Shown here: positions 36,001-46,721 of the stretch, one piece after another
How positions within the stretch are numbered: the first letter of the stretch is position 1
Layout: each line of letters opens with the position of its first letter
NCBI RefSeq assembly: GCF_003265705.1
Contig: NW_020312894.1
Location: 6,790,223 to 6,854,222, forward strand
Reading direction: 5' to 3'
Origin: Callorhinus ursinus
Taxonomy: Eukaryota; Chordata; Mammalia; Carnivora; Otariidae
Length of the DNA: 64,000 nt
Made by a program: the position numbers and the translations under genes
Notes under the pieces: model-generated
What the model was told of the DNA's origin: nothing
Seen by the model: only the letters and a program-made list of their open reading frames with translations
The model's database searches: none

Positions 36001-39000
36001 CACCTCGAGCACCTCTGTGGAAGCCAAGGACTGTAACTGTTACTGCGAAGTTATTAATGTAACCATCCCGGTGAAGGCTGAATCCCCCTGCTGATGGCAA
36101 GCTCTCGCAAGGATAAAAGTTTGACGGTTTCTTGTTGGACGGTCTTAGCACATGGTTAGAAGATGGAAGAGCGTCAGTCACGTCTCCTCCACACTGAGAA
36201 GGCAGCTAAGACAGAAAACTGAAGCAAGCCACTCCACACCACTGAGTCTTACTCAGGCTGTGTTACTGACACAGGGATCGGGCGGACAAACAATCCGGGG
36301 CTACGCAGCTCTTCCCCACGCAGCCCAGACCTCACCCCACAGCTCACGGAGCCAGGGGCATGGTGGGGGCCGGGGGAGGGGGCGGTCGCAGGGTAGTTAT
36401 CTAGGGCGGGCCTTCGCTGCACCTCTTTATGGAAGATCAGAACAAGCCCTCCTGAATTCCGGTCAGGGCATGCGTTAACGTCCCCGGGAGGTCACGGCGC
36501 GAGCACCAACAAGACGGAGTCAGTGTCGTCAGCACGCCTACGTAGACACTCATCGGCGGGACACATGTTTGGTAAAGAGGCCTGCCTTTCCCACTGCTCT
36601 AATAAAAGGAAGCTACTGGAGGTGCTATTCCCTTCACTTTCTTTACATTTAGTGCCATGAGGTTTAGTAACGGGGATGCTGGTGACCCTATCTGACAGTC
36701 CAGAACCTCAGTGGAGTACTGGTGGGAAAAACCAGATCGGGGTTTAGGAGGAGAGGAGGTAGAGGCAGCGAATGCCAACTTTTTCAAGACCTTCAGCTTT
36801 GACAACAAAGGGAGATGCCTAAAGGTGAGGCGGTGAGCACGAGCATCAGACCGAGGGGCCACCGCTTTTGTACCATGACGCAAACGGCACGTGCCCGGAC
36901 AGGAGACACCAGCCTTGGGCGCCGCCACTCCAGCACTTGCCGCACGTCGTGGCTTAAGCACCATGCGCTCAGCAACTCCTGCTGCTTCCGCACCACCGTG
37001 CAAAGCAGGGACCAGGACCATCCTCGTTTCCGGAGACGGATGCGGAAACGGACCAAGGTCACCATGGCAGATTCTATTTTCCACAGATGGCCACCACAGC
37101 TCTGGCCCCACGTTCTCTTCTGACAAAGGACCTTGCCCCTCCTCCCTCCGAGTGGTGGGGTCTGTGCACCCTCCCTTGGAACCTGTGCAGACCTTCATGT
37201 CTGATTAAGAGGACAGCGGAAATACAAAGCTGTGCCCTTGTGCCTGGTTCTTTGGGGCTGCTTGCTCCTGGAACCCAACCGCTGTGTAGAGGGGCCCGCA
37301 CTGCGGAGGAAAGGAGGCCCCTGGCCCATAGTCCCAGCTGGGCTCCCCATGTACAGCCAAGCACCAACTTGCTGGTCACGTGAGTGAGCCATCTTCAAAG
37401 TGAATCCCACCCCACCCTCCACCCCAGCCCCCACCACTGACCCTCTCTACCTAATGTGACCCGGAGCAGAGAGTTGTTGTCCTCACTGAGCTCTGTCCAA
37501 ATGAGCCAAACAGATGACCGTTGCTATTCTATGACACCGAACCGTGGACAGTGTGTTAGGCAGCTACACAAAACCGAAAGCATCATCAGGCGCGGTGGGG
37601 GCAGGACTCACCCACCTGCTGTGCCCCCTCCAAAAGCTTCCTCCAGTGATTGATGCCCTTCCCTTCCAGGTCACCGCCACCCCCACCGTGGCCGCCACCA
37701 TGACTCCTTTGCAGACTCTGCCACTGACTGACTCCTCCAAGTAACAGTGGTATCAGCAGTGTCCATCTGCTGAGAATGCCCAAGTCTCCAGCCGCTGCTC
37801 ACACCTCCCGGGCACACATCACAGGCACATCAAACTCAACACGTACACACCCACATTCACATTCCCTCCTGCCCTCCTCTTCCTCCATGTCTGCAATCTT
37901 GGTTGCTGGAGCCAGACACTTGGGAGCCACCCTTGACTCCTTTCCCCTCACTCAGACCAGTCACTCACTAAGCCCCACCATATCTCATCTCCCAAGTATC
38001 TTCCAAATAGCCCCCTTCTCTCGCTATCCATTGCCAATCCCGGGATTCCTGCATTCAGTAATCTTGGAAATTACTGGAATGGCTTTCTAACCAGCCTCTC
38101 TTCCTCCAGTAACACCTCTTTCCAGTTTCAGCTCCTGGTCCGCCAGTTAAACATCAGGAGGGTCTTAACAGGACAAAAAATAATTTAACCAGAACAAACA
38201 TAACTGTCCCGCTTACCTTTATCACACTCCCAATATGGTTCTGTTGAATTAAGAGATCAGTTAGTTCTGCAGTGTTCACAGGAGCCTTTAGGAAAAGCTA
38301 AGAGGAGAAAAAAAAACTTATTTTAAATGAAAATCAAAGCATAATTTTTAATGAAACAACTCAGAAGAGCAATCCCACGAGCAAAGGAAAAGCCCAGGAG
38401 AATCCTAGCTAAAGGCACTGAAATCGAAGAGGCAGTCGGTGGCAATAAAGGTGTGGGGGAGAAGGATGGAATTTGGTGACTGGACACTGGAGGCTATTAA
38501 AGGTAAAACCAAAGCCACCTCACATGGGGTAGGGATGGTGTAGAAGCAGCAAGCACGGATTTTGTAGCACCAGCTGGTGCACTAAGGGATAGAACTATTA
38601 CGGAAAAATTCTTCTGCCCCACAAAGTCTGGCTGTAAGAGAAAAACAGTAGAGTAGCTCAAATAATAAGCACATGAAAAGGAAGGTATTTTAGGACACAG
38701 GGTGTTTATTAACATAATAATCAGAGGCTCAAATGGGAGTTAGCCTTGGAAGAGAAGAGAAACAACCCGTCCCTCTCTGCAGGGTAGAGAGAATAAGAAC
38801 GGGAATTCTAAAAGGATGAAATGTGTCCTCGTTTGTGTTGAATGGCCTGGATTTTCTTAGAGATGTGTGTGTAGGGGGTAAAAGACCATACCTGCTGCAG
38901 TAACTTCTTAATTCCGTCATAATCCTTATCAGAGATGGAATAAGCTTCAAATTCAACATTCACTTCCTGTAAATAATGACATAGGAAAGGCAGAAGAAAA

Positions 39001-42000
39001 ATTATTAAATTTACTTACTATCTACAGCCCACTGATAAGTCCTCGAAACGGGCAGAGTGACATTCCTCTAGGGACTCAACTGCCTTGATGTTAATACTAT
39101 GGGCAACAGGCAATCTTAGCCCAACCCCCAGGATCCTGTAATTCTACTTTAACATTTAAAAAGGAAACTTCCTTTATCTCTACCCCCTCCCCAAGATGCA
39201 TGTCGGCAAGCATCCCCCGAGCGTATGACCCACCAATATGCATCTAAAGGGCCTCATGACTCAGGTTTTATTAAACAGTAATAAACGACTTTTTCCCAAC
39301 AATAGCTAGCCCCCTCTCAAGGTCCTGGAAACCTTGCTTCCAAAATTCCTTAGGGACTTACGCTCTCCCTAAGCCCCTCCCAACTTGAAAGTATGTAATG
39401 GGCCACTGCTCATGACCCCAGCGCAGCTTTCTGCCCACGGGTCCTGTGTCCGGGCTTTAATGAAACCACCTTTTTGCACCAAAGATATCTCAAGAATTCT
39501 TTCTTGACTATCGGCTTCAAACCCTAACGTCTTTCCTACATCAAAGAACACAAAATTGGTCATCACACGTAACTTCCTAAGATAATTCAGGCATTATTTT
39601 CTACTTTACAGATTTTTCTTTTCCATCTCCACTCTTTCTGCCTCTATCTCTATCTACAGAACATGCCAGAAAAAGGACACGAAGAAAATGTTATCTAAAG
39701 AACTGTCTAGGCTTCAGATAGGCAAAAATATTGCCATGATTGCCATCTGCACGGGTTACAAAGCACCTTCATGCCATCTCCTCATTTGACACAAAAGCCT
39801 GAGAAGAGCAAAAAAACTCAGATTGATCTAGTTTCAATGGACAGCAAGTCTGCTCTGGATAAAACGGTCACAGCAGTCACAAAGAAATTGTTTACCTGAC
39901 TGCAGTAAGGATGAGCAGAGAGTAAAATCACTTCCGAAGTCCCCGGCTGCCTAGCACTTGATTCAGCCCACGCACGTGAGGCTACACTTCATCCCCTTGA
40001 CAAATACTGAGTACCACCACGTACCAAGCACGGTGCCAGGCACTCACGAAGAAAAGGTAAGAAAAGCAGACATGAATGGTCCTGCCCTCATGGAGCTTAC
40101 AGTTTAGGGGGGAACACAGACTTTAAGGAAATATTCATGGAGATAAATGTAAAGTTTCAACTATACATGCTAGAAACAGAGGTACACGGTGCTACACAGC
40201 TTGAAAAACAGGTAAGAAAGGATAGTCTTCCCTTAGAGAAGTGACACTTGAGCTGGGACTGAGGACGAGTTCCTGGCACAGAGACAGCACATACTAAGGC
40301 CCTCAGGCAGGACGAAATACGGTGAATGTGTACATGAGATTCTACGAAGCTGTGTGTGGCCGGGCTCCCTGATCTCTCTGCAAAACAGTAACAGAATCTA
40401 GCCTGTGATGCCACTTAAGTGTCCCATAAATAAATGAAAGGACTGCTTCACACCAAAATCTTAGAGGCTTATAAGCACTACCCAAGATCAGTCCTAAACC
40501 ATACCTTGGTAAGTGACACACTTATTTTGGGGCTCTGATAAAATAGTGTATTCACATATACTTCCAAGTTTAGCAGGTTCTGGAATTGGGGTCTCAGCTG
40601 AAGAAGGCCAGAGAGGACAATCACACCTACTTGAGCCTTGTCATCCTGACACTAATAACTCCGACCTCTGTCCCTCTGACTATGATGGCACTGCCACTGT
40701 AGTAGGTACCAAATGGGCTATATGCCCAGGACCCCTTTCCCTGGGAATGGACGCCCCAGCCACATGGTTTCAGGGGAAACAGCCATCTTTGTGAAACAGA
40801 GCCCTGCTACTCACTCCCAACTGACAGAATTTAGATAGAATTACGACTAAATGTGGCATCTCACCTGCTTGCTCTTTTGAGTGACAAATCTCGGAAGCTG
40901 TTGGTATTTTCTATTCTCAGCTATATGGAGAAGAAACAGAAAAATAACCAAATATTTTGAATGTAACAAAGAGCAGCAAAGCAGAGAAGAAAATCTCCAC
41001 AGCAGTCCAGGCTTAGGGACCCAGCCCCTTCCTGAGGCCCAGGCACTTCCTGTCCTTGGAGGTCTAAGGTACCCTTGCATCCTTACCACAAACTCCCCTT
41101 CCTCTGAAGCTCCTCTCCAAGGGTCCGTTAAGCACAAGCAAGAGTCCTAACCACATAGACATAAGAACTTAACATGCCTAGTGTTTTTCTTCCCATCTTT
41201 TCAGGACCCTGACCTGTTTCTTGAAGTTCTCATATCCACTTTCTATCACCTCTCTGCTAACTGCCTCAAAGCCAGTCACCCTGTTTTTTAAATCAGGCTT
41301 AAAACACACACACACACTTCCTTATATACAGAGCAGATCTGAGGCAGGTCTTGAATTTCAAATATAATTCTCATGGATGTATTCATCACAGTAATGAGCT
41401 GTGGATGAGTGAACATCTCAGAAACTGAAAGCCCCCTTCAAATAAATAAAGGAATCAAGATCCACCAAGTGTAGGGAACTGCCCTGAAAGTCCTAACAAT
41501 TTCTACAGGCAAGAAGTAATACATTTCACTGGTAAACACTACAAGAGAGCACAGAGATTACAGAGTTGGAAGTCTTATTATCCACTCCCCAACTCCTACT
41601 CTTCAGAGGTAAGTTAATCTTTCAAGACGTTTTCGACACATAACCGAATTTATTTGCTGTTTCATCTTTCCCCTACATAGACTGCACTACACAGGCTGTC
41701 TTCACTTAACTTGCTGTATATCCTCTGTCTTAAATGGTGGTAACTTTTAAGATGTTATCATGATTTTTATGATGACTGGAGAATTCTTTCCAGTCCAATT
41801 ACTGTATCGGGATGTATACATTTTTAAATTTTGATATTGTCAAACTGCCCTCCAAAGACACTGCAACAAATTATACTCCCACCAACAGTACATGCAAGTG
41901 CCTGCTTTCTTACACTACAGTCAGTGACCATTCTCACACTAATTTTTAATCACTGGAGCAGAGTGTGAGACTATCCATGTCAATGCAAGAAGCACTGACC

Positions 42001-43671
42001 TCTATAGCCCAAAGTTAACAAAACAGTCAATTAAAGTTCTAAGTGGAAAAAGGTTGAGACCACATTCAAGGCAAGGGGTCAAAGAGCTGATTTCTAAGGA
42101 AAAGCTCTGTTCACTAGAAGATTTATCATATACCCACGCCAGTCTCAGCCCTAATCCTGACTCCACGCTTCTGACTCGTCTTTATCTCTGACTTGATTTC
42201 CCATCAGCCTTTCTTGCTTACCCCGTGTGGCCACACTAGCTACCTGGTTTCTGTCCATCAACCAGGAGGTCTTCGGATTTTCTTATAAATGAAATGGAAA
42301 GTCAGTGGAATGTTCTGAACAGGGAAAAAAGAACAGACCTACATTTTAAAAAGATCTCTTCTGGGGGTTCCTGGCTGGTTCAGTAAGAAGAGCATGTGAC
42401 TCTTGATTGTGAGTTTGAGCCCCCACGTTGGCCTTAGAGATTACTAAAAAATAAATACATAAACTTCAAAGAATGGCATTTAGCATTCCTACTATCATAT
42501 AAAAAATAAAAAGATCTCCCTGGCTGCGGGTGTAGAGATGGTACAGGAACAAGAATGGAAGAAAACAAGCCACTGCAGTTACTACAGGAGTCCAGTCAAG
42601 CGATGATGGAAGCGTGGACGAAGAGTGTTGGAGAATCCGTGATGGAAAGCGTCTAGGTGCCAAGGCAGAGCTAACAGGATTTACTGATAGACTGGATGTG
42701 GGACGCAAAAAGGGAGGAATTAAAGTTAATTACCGGGTTTGGGGTTTGAGCAACTTGACCAATAGGAGAACCATTTACAGAAATGGCAAAGATCAGGAGC
42801 TGGAGCACGAATTACAAATTCTGCTTTGGACCCATTAAATTTTGGGTACCTACTGGGCATTTAGTGCTCTTCAGGATCATTCAGTCCTAATTATCCACTC
42901 AACAAATATTAAGTATCGAGAACGCCAAGCAGTATGGTAGGAGATATTCTGGAAAAAATAGGAGCCCTGTTCGATGAGAACCCACCACCAGGACTCGGGG
43001 AGTGGGGCAGGGTCAGGTGCCCGGAGGCAGAAGGCAGAGCTCAGCTGAGATCTAAACAAGGACGGGAAAGCGCTGCAGGATGAAGAACAGCATCGGGTTC
43101 CACATACGACGGACAGAAGGCCTTCGAGAAACGGAAAGCGGGCCGCTACGAGCGAGGCAGGCAACAAGAACCTGGCCGCAGACTGGGCAGAGAATAAACT
43201 GCAGGCCCCCGTTGTATGGGTTCGGGGCTTTAGCCGAAGAACTACGGAAAGCCACAGAGGAGAGTGTTGCGGTGGGTTTTCCTGGAGAGGTGGGAGGGGG
43301 CCGAACCGGCGGAACAGACTTCTGAAAATACTTTGTGGCTGCAACGTGTAAAAGACTCCAGTGGAACCCGAGGTAGGCACTTTTATCATCTGCAGTTTCT
43401 GCTCACAGACCCTCAGGTACTGGCGGTCGCTGCTCCGAGCAGCTCAGTCACACGGTTTTGGCGGCCAGAAAGTTTTTTCCCAGGCGCCGCGTGTGCTTCT
43501 CACCTCGTAGACGCTCTCGTCGTCTTCATCCTCTTCTTCGTCACTGTCTCCATCGTCCTCGTCCTCATCCTCCATTTCATCTTCTTCTTCTTCCTCGTCG
43601 CGCTGGTCCGGGACGCCTGAAGGCTGCGGAGCCCCACTACCCACGGCACGCCGCTTGGGCCTGGACGCCAT
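29852..43671 (-). CDS. BCCIP: BCCIP, BRCA2 and CDKN1A interacting protein, beta-type isoform (7 coding exons, complete)
   Basis: Read on the minus strand from ATG at 43671-43669 through exons 43671-43504, 38966-38892, 38297-38217, 34169-34080, 33456-33269, 31600-31426 and 30022-29852. Phases close at every junction and yield 315 residues; human BCCIP-beta has 314. The N-terminus MASRPKRRAVGSG is basic, followed by a long Asp/Glu tract (residues about 25-55). The conserved BCP1/BCCIP fold begins at VEFEAYSISDKDYDGIKKLL. FEAYSISDKDYDG and KPVGFLLSERFINVPPQIAL are clear family blocks. The C-terminus GDRMNEIMDKLKEHLSV is the beta form. The known protein is nuclear. It binds BRCA2 and p21, supports homologous recombination, and acts as a chaperone in ribosomal protein uL14 and eIF6 assembly. 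The promoter is shared with UROS; the 3' end converges with DHX32. Confidence 0.97.
30023..31425. other. BCCIP intron
   Basis: Contains a SINEC (30641-30807), MIR-like sequence near 30240-30380 (minus) and 31020-31190 (plus). No alpha-isoform exon is recognised. Confidence 0.6.
30641..30807 (+). mobile_element. SINEC with internal deletion
   Basis: GGGGGCACCTGGGTGGC head, A-rich tail; diverged direct repeats AAAAGCAGTGACAGAT and AAAAGTAGTAACAGAC flank it. Confidence 0.9.
31426..31600 (-). CDS. BCCIP: BCCIP coding exon 6
   Basis: Acceptor TTTGTAG|GAAAGAAC, donor TATGAG|GTAAAA. Encodes KELAEAHKTNKPCGKCYFYL, then LISKTFVEAGKNNSKKKG and FANAEEEFFYE. In human, the alpha and beta isoforms diverge after this exon. 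Confidence 0.97.
31962..32135 (+). mobile_element. SINEC
   Basis: GGGGCGCCTGGGTGGCTCGG head and AATAAAATCTTTAGAAAAG tail. Confidence 0.92.
32749..32820 (+). mobile_element. SINEC, 3'-truncated
   Basis: Only the first ~70 bases (GGGGCACCTGGGTGGCTCG to ATCTCAGGGTCG), then A-rich sequence. Confidence 0.75.
33269..33456 (-). CDS. BCCIP: BCCIP coding exon 5
   Basis: Acceptor TTCCTAG|GGTACC, donor CTCCA|GTAAGA; ends in phase 2. Encodes GTQCAEQIKELILSSC, then KPVGFLLSERFINVPPQIAL and PMHQQLQ. The SERFxNxPxxIxxPM block is the most conserved part of the BCP1 family. Confidence 0.97.
33457..34079. other. BCCIP intron
   Basis: Short intron holding a SINEC with a deleted middle (33835-33965). Confidence 0.65.
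33835..33965 (+). mobile_element. SINEC with deleted head middle
   Basis: GGGCGCCTGGGTGGCTCAGG jumps straight to TCCTGGGATCAAGCC; A tail at 33949-33965. Confidence 0.9.
34080..34169 (-). CDS. BCCIP: BCCIP coding exon 4
   Basis: Acceptor AAAATAG|CAAACG, donor GAAAG|GTTGGT. 30 codons: QTNVSEDSDDDVDEDE (a second acidic patch) then IFGFISLLNLTERK. Confidence 0.97.
34686..34702. repeat. Poly-C run of 17
   Basis: Uninterrupted C on plus, hence G17 in the BCCIP sense strand. Confidence 0.95.
35377..35465 (+). mobile_element. Older SINEC
   Basis: GGCACCTGGCTGGCTCAGCC head and CATGTGACTCTTGATCTCAT body; degraded tail. Confidence 0.82.
35468..35540. repeat. GGGAGG polypurine tract
   Basis: About 70 bases of G and A only, GGGAGG units, following the SINEC tail; many G4+ runs. 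Confidence 0.92.
36840..37080 (-). mobile_element. MIR remnant
   Basis: On minus, TTGGTCCGTTTCCGCATCCG then GAGGATGGTCCTGGTCCC fits the MIR core. Confidence 0.5.
37870..38170 (+). mobile_element. L2 LINE fragment with reverse-transcriptase remnant
   Basis: A frame reading ARHLGATLDSFPLT matches the (N)LGVxLDS block of CR1/L2-type ORF2. GGCTTTCTAACCAGCC is also typical of L2. Ancient and defective. Confidence 0.6.
38217..38297 (-). CDS. BCCIP: BCCIP coding exon 3
   Basis: Acceptor CTCTTAG|CTTTTCC, donor ATAAAG|GTAAGC. 27 codons: LFLKAPVNTAELTDLL then IQQNHIGSVIK; phase 0 at both ends. Confidence 0.97.
38298..38891. other. BCCIP intron
   Basis: About 0.6 kb of apparently unique sequence. Confidence 0.6.
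38892..38966 (-). CDS. BCCIP: BCCIP coding exon 2
   Basis: Acceptor TTTACAG|GAAGTG, donor CAGCAG|GTATGG. 25 codons, EVNVEFEAYSIS through KKLLQQ, phase 0 at both ends. Confidence 0.97.
39089..39543 (+). mobile_element. Probable solo LTR of an old endogenous retrovirus
   Basis: About 455 bp starting TG and ending CA. The 3' part carries TTTAATGAAACCACC, CACCAAAGATATCTCAAG and AATTCTTTCTTGACTATCGG, matching R-U5 phrases of class-I carnivore/mammalian LTRs. No target duplication or internal viral sequence was found. Confidence 0.55.
41640..41960 (-). mobile_element. L1-like 3' fragment, diverged
   Basis: CAAACTGCCCTCCAAAGA and TATACTCCCACCAACAGT are common antisense phrases of old L1 elements. 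Confidence 0.55.
42363..42461 (+). mobile_element. Older SINEC
   Basis: CTGGCTGGTTCAGTAAGAAG head and TTAGAGATTACTAAAAAAT tail. Confidence 0.85.
43504..43671 (-). CDS. BCCIP: BCCIP coding exon 1 (acidic N-terminus)
   Basis: 56 codons from ATG to GAG|GTGAGA. Encodes MASRPKRRAVGSGAP, then an almost unbroken Asp/Glu run ending DDESVYE. The start lies in AACATGGCGTCC, a YY1-like context often seen at promoters with short 5' UTRs. Identity comes from the start, the length and the in-phase join to EVNVEFEAYS. Confidence 0.96.
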
Positions 43672-44089
43672 GTTGCCGGCCTCCTTGCGCCTGCGCAACT
43701 CCCACCAGCCCTCCCTTCCGGACCCACCCACACAAGCCGGGGGGGGGTGAGAGAGGACGGACGTCCTCGGCGCTGAGTCGGGGTCAACCCCAGGGCCCCC
43801 GATGGATTCCACGGCCATGCTCTCTAGGGGCCAAGTCAAGTTCGAGGTCCTATTTTGGCATTTTCTTCCCCCTTTCCATCCTCCTTCAAGCTTTCCGACG
43901 CTCCTCCTCCCCTTCGCTCAGTGGTTCGACCCACCTCGGCCCACCCTCCCCGGACCTGGGTGTCTGTGCGCATGCGCGCGCTCCAGCTGCGAGGGGCTCC
44001 GGCTCCGGGATCCCGGGCCTCCGTGCCGCTGCCGCGCGGCCGCTCACGAGCTGTTTCCATGGCAGCAGAGGCCACGTAGTGAGGGGGCC

Positions 44090-44225
44090 GCCCACCCGGC
44101 TCCGCTCTCCGGTGGCTGCACCGCAGGCTCGTTGGCACTGCGAGATACCGCCCCCGCCAGGGCGCCCTCCAAGTGCTGGGCAGTGGCCCAGCGCCTAGCC
44201 TTTCGGGCCTGCGCAGCCCAGCGAG
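44090..44225 (+). other. UROS: Candidate non-coding exon 1 of UROS (housekeeping)
   Basis: A strong donor, GCGAG|GTAGGT, ends at 44225 on the plus strand inside the CpG island, 0.55 kb from the BCCIP ATG. The human housekeeping UROS transcript begins with a non-coding exon at the equivalent place. The 5' limit is a guess; no initiation signal fixes it. Confidence 0.4.
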
Positions 44226-45309
44226 GTAGGTGTCGCCGCCCACGGTGCCGACGATGACACCGAGGCCCGCGGACGCGCAAGGCCAGCCTGCGGCGCTAGC
44301 TAGAGCGTGACGAGTGGGGAGCCGAACCCCGAGGTCGCTGCTGGGTCTGGGCGGGGGCTCTGGCCCGGGGGCAGCGATCGGCCCCGAATGGAAGGTCGCC
44401 GGGCTCAGGGCCCCCTGCACCGTCGGTGGCACGGCCTGGTCCGCGGTGGAATGAATCTCCTCCGAAGCCCTGCCCCAGCCGACGCTCTTTAAGCGCATTT
44501 CTTGACCTGAAAGTTTCTTTAAGATAGGGGTTAACCTTAAATGCTTCAAATCCAGTGGGGAAATCTGAACTACAGAGCAGAGCCCCTCCTTGGAGAGAAG
44601 AGAGTGGAGGGGGCTGTGGTCAGCTAGAGAGTGCAGCCAGTGTGGCTGAGGGGACATGCTGGCCTAGTGCCCTCAGATCTTTACATTCAAGAGAACCTGG
44701 AGTTCCACAAGATCGATCCTGATTTTTAACATCTGTGCCAAATAAAATTCAGTCCCCAGTCAGCTGTATCCCACGGGCAGCCAGTATGCAGCCGTTCATT
44801 GTAAAGACTATTTGGAAAGAAAGTCCTTAATTGAAGAAGACATCAGCTATCTGAGAAGGAGGTCTGTGGTTTAACTTTTTTTTTTCCCCTCTGTAAAATG
44901 AGAAAAGTGGGTTGTATACCTCTGATTCTAAAAATGGAAGGAGCTGCCCTGTGTAGTGAGGTGGCTGCAGCCCAGAGGTTTACGCAGAAACCTGATAACC
45001 TCTTCTCAGTGACCCTTCAGCAGCAGGAAATGGGGTCAGGGTAAGGTAAGGGTCCCCCGAGGCGCCATGATTGTGTTCTGTGGGTTCCGTCCTTCCTGAG
45101 AATCTCCGCTAGCAGGCCACAGCCTGGGTATTGATAGACATGCATATCAGGGATTCACCTCTGTTGGGGTAGTTCTGCTCATACCCCTGCCTGTCTCCTG
45201 TTCCTGGCTTCCTCCCATTCTTGCTGCAAGGCAGGTAACAGGAGTTTTCTCCAAGCAGGGAGCTTTCAAAGTGGTCCCAACCTGTCAACGGAGTTGCACT
45301 CAGACATCT

Positions 45310-45905
45310 TGGATAATTTTTTCTGTTTCTTTATACTTTCTTGTAGTAAAACATACACAACACAATTTACCATTTTAATCATTTCTAAGTATTAAGTTTA
45401 GTGGCATAAGTAAATTCCTTTGTTGTGCATCATTTGTTGTGCAACAGCCACCACCATCCATCCCCAGACCCTCGTCTTGCAACACTAAAACTCTACCAGT
45501 TAAACAGTAACTCCCCATTTCCCCCTTGCCCAGGCCCTGGAAACCATGATTCTGTTCTCCGTCTCTATGAATTTGACTACTCTAGGGGAATCCTATAATT
45601 TTTGTCCTGCGATTGCTTATTTCACTTAGCATAAAGTCCTCAAGGTTCATCCATGTTGTAGCATGTGTCAGAATTTTCTTTTTAAGGCTGAATGATATTC
45701 CGTTGTATGTATATATCACATTTTGTCTATCCATTCGTCCGTTGGTGGACACTTGGGTTGCCTCTACCTTTTCACTATTATGAATAACACTGCTGTGAAC
45801 TTGGATGCACAAATACCTGTTTAAGTGTGTGCTTTTAAATTTTTGGGTGTGTATACCCAGAAGTGGAACCGTTGGATCATATGGTAATTCATTCTGTGTG
45901 TGCTG
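45310..45905 (-). mobile_element. L1 (L1MA/MB-like) 3' end
   Basis: Reverse of the L1 3' end: CAAGGTTCATCCATGTTGTA, TGAATGATATTCCGTTGTAT and TCTATCCATTCGTCCGTTGG in order. Confidence 0.85.
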
Positions 45906-46119
45906 TTTTTTTGAAGTACTATACTTTTTTGTAGTTTGCTTTTTGAAGAACTGTACTTTTTTGTAGTTTGCAAATTTTCCAGGGAGCTTGTATTGCTTTG
46001 ATAGGAGATCGAGGAAAAGCCTTACTTTGTGTCCTCAGACTAGCTCCCAGCGTTGAGCGAATGGTCAGAGTGGGAAGTAGCATGGAGTATCTGATAGGAG
46101 CTGAGAAGTGATGGGAGTG

Positions 46120-46350
46120 CTTAAGGAATGGGCGTGGGCTTCAGACGGGGATTGAATCCTACCCCTCCACTCACTGTGCTGCTGTGTGACCTTGGGCACC
46201 TTGCTCAACCCTTCAGAGTTTTGGTTTCCACTTCTGTGAAGTAAGGATACCAATACCTACCCTTGCTGGTTTAAATGAGGATTGAGATCCTGCAACGTAA
46301 AATGCTTAGCCCCGTAAGTAACAGAGTAAGTAAGCGCTCACTAAAAAAGG
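46120..46350 (+). mobile_element. MIR, well preserved
   Basis: GCTGTGTGACCTTGGGCA, GTTTCCACTTCTGTGAAG, and the 3' GTAAGTAAGCGCTCACTAAA in the canonical order. Confidence 0.85.
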
Positions 46351-46721
46351 CCGGCTGGTGCTTAGTTCTCCTCGTTGCCAAAATTCAGGAGCTTCTGCAA
46401 GGTGGGCAAGGCAGAACAAGGTACACCAGGAGCTTCAAGGAGTAAGTCATGCCAAAGAACCTTGCTCGGTTGCTCCGTAAGTGCATTGCATGGCATTCTT
46501 TGACTTGCTGTTCATCTGGAACTCACCTCTCGGTGCCTGCCTTGGTTCTGATATCTCCCATATGTGTGTACTGGGGAGTGGGGAGGTGCCTCTGGAACCT
46601 CTCTCGACCCCACTGCCTCCCTCGCCAGTCATGGCCTCGTTTCTCGTCTTCAGAGCGAAACTGAGATTCTCCACCTCTTGTTACCTACATCTTTACCCCC
46701 GCTTTATTCTGTAACTTACTC

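Larger units (their letters stand above)
34170..38216. other. BCCIP intron
   Basis: Holds a 17-base poly-C run (34686-34702), an old SINEC (35377-35465) followed by a GGGAGG purine tract, a MIR (about 36840-37080, minus) and an L2 reverse-transcriptase fossil (about 37870-38170). A 199-codon minus frame at 36599-37198 overlaps the MIR and is not a gene. Confidence 0.65.
38967..43503. other. BCCIP first intron
   Basis: A probable solo LTR (39089-39543), MIR/L2-type remnants (about 39720-39810, 39990-40110, 42880-42960), an L1-like fragment (41640-41960) and an old SINEC (42363-42461). It becomes GC-rich toward exon 1. Confidence 0.65.
43430..44490. promoter_or_regulatory. CpG island and bidirectional BCCIP/UROS promoter
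   Basis: About 1 kb of GC-rich, CpG-dense sequence between the BCCIP start codon (minus) and UROS (plus). Seen: a perfect NRF1 palindrome TGCGCATGCGC at 43967-43977, a near-NRF1 site TGCGCCTGCGCA at 43686-43697, an ETS core on the minus strand (CCGGAAG, 43721-43715), a YY1-like motif over the BCCIP ATG, and no obvious TATA box. In human the two genes are head to head with start sites a few hundred bases apart. Long open frames here on both strands are a by-product of GC richness. Confidence 0.88.

Noticed and set aside
36599..37198. 199-codon minus-strand frame in a BCCIP intron
   Set aside because: It overlaps MIR-like sequence and resembles no known protein.
43458..44198. 246-codon plus-strand frame and a 273-codon minus-strand frame in the CpG island
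   Set aside because: They overlap BCCIP exon 1 and its promoter, show Arg/Pro/Ser/Ala composition typical of GC-rich DNA, and have no recognisable domain.
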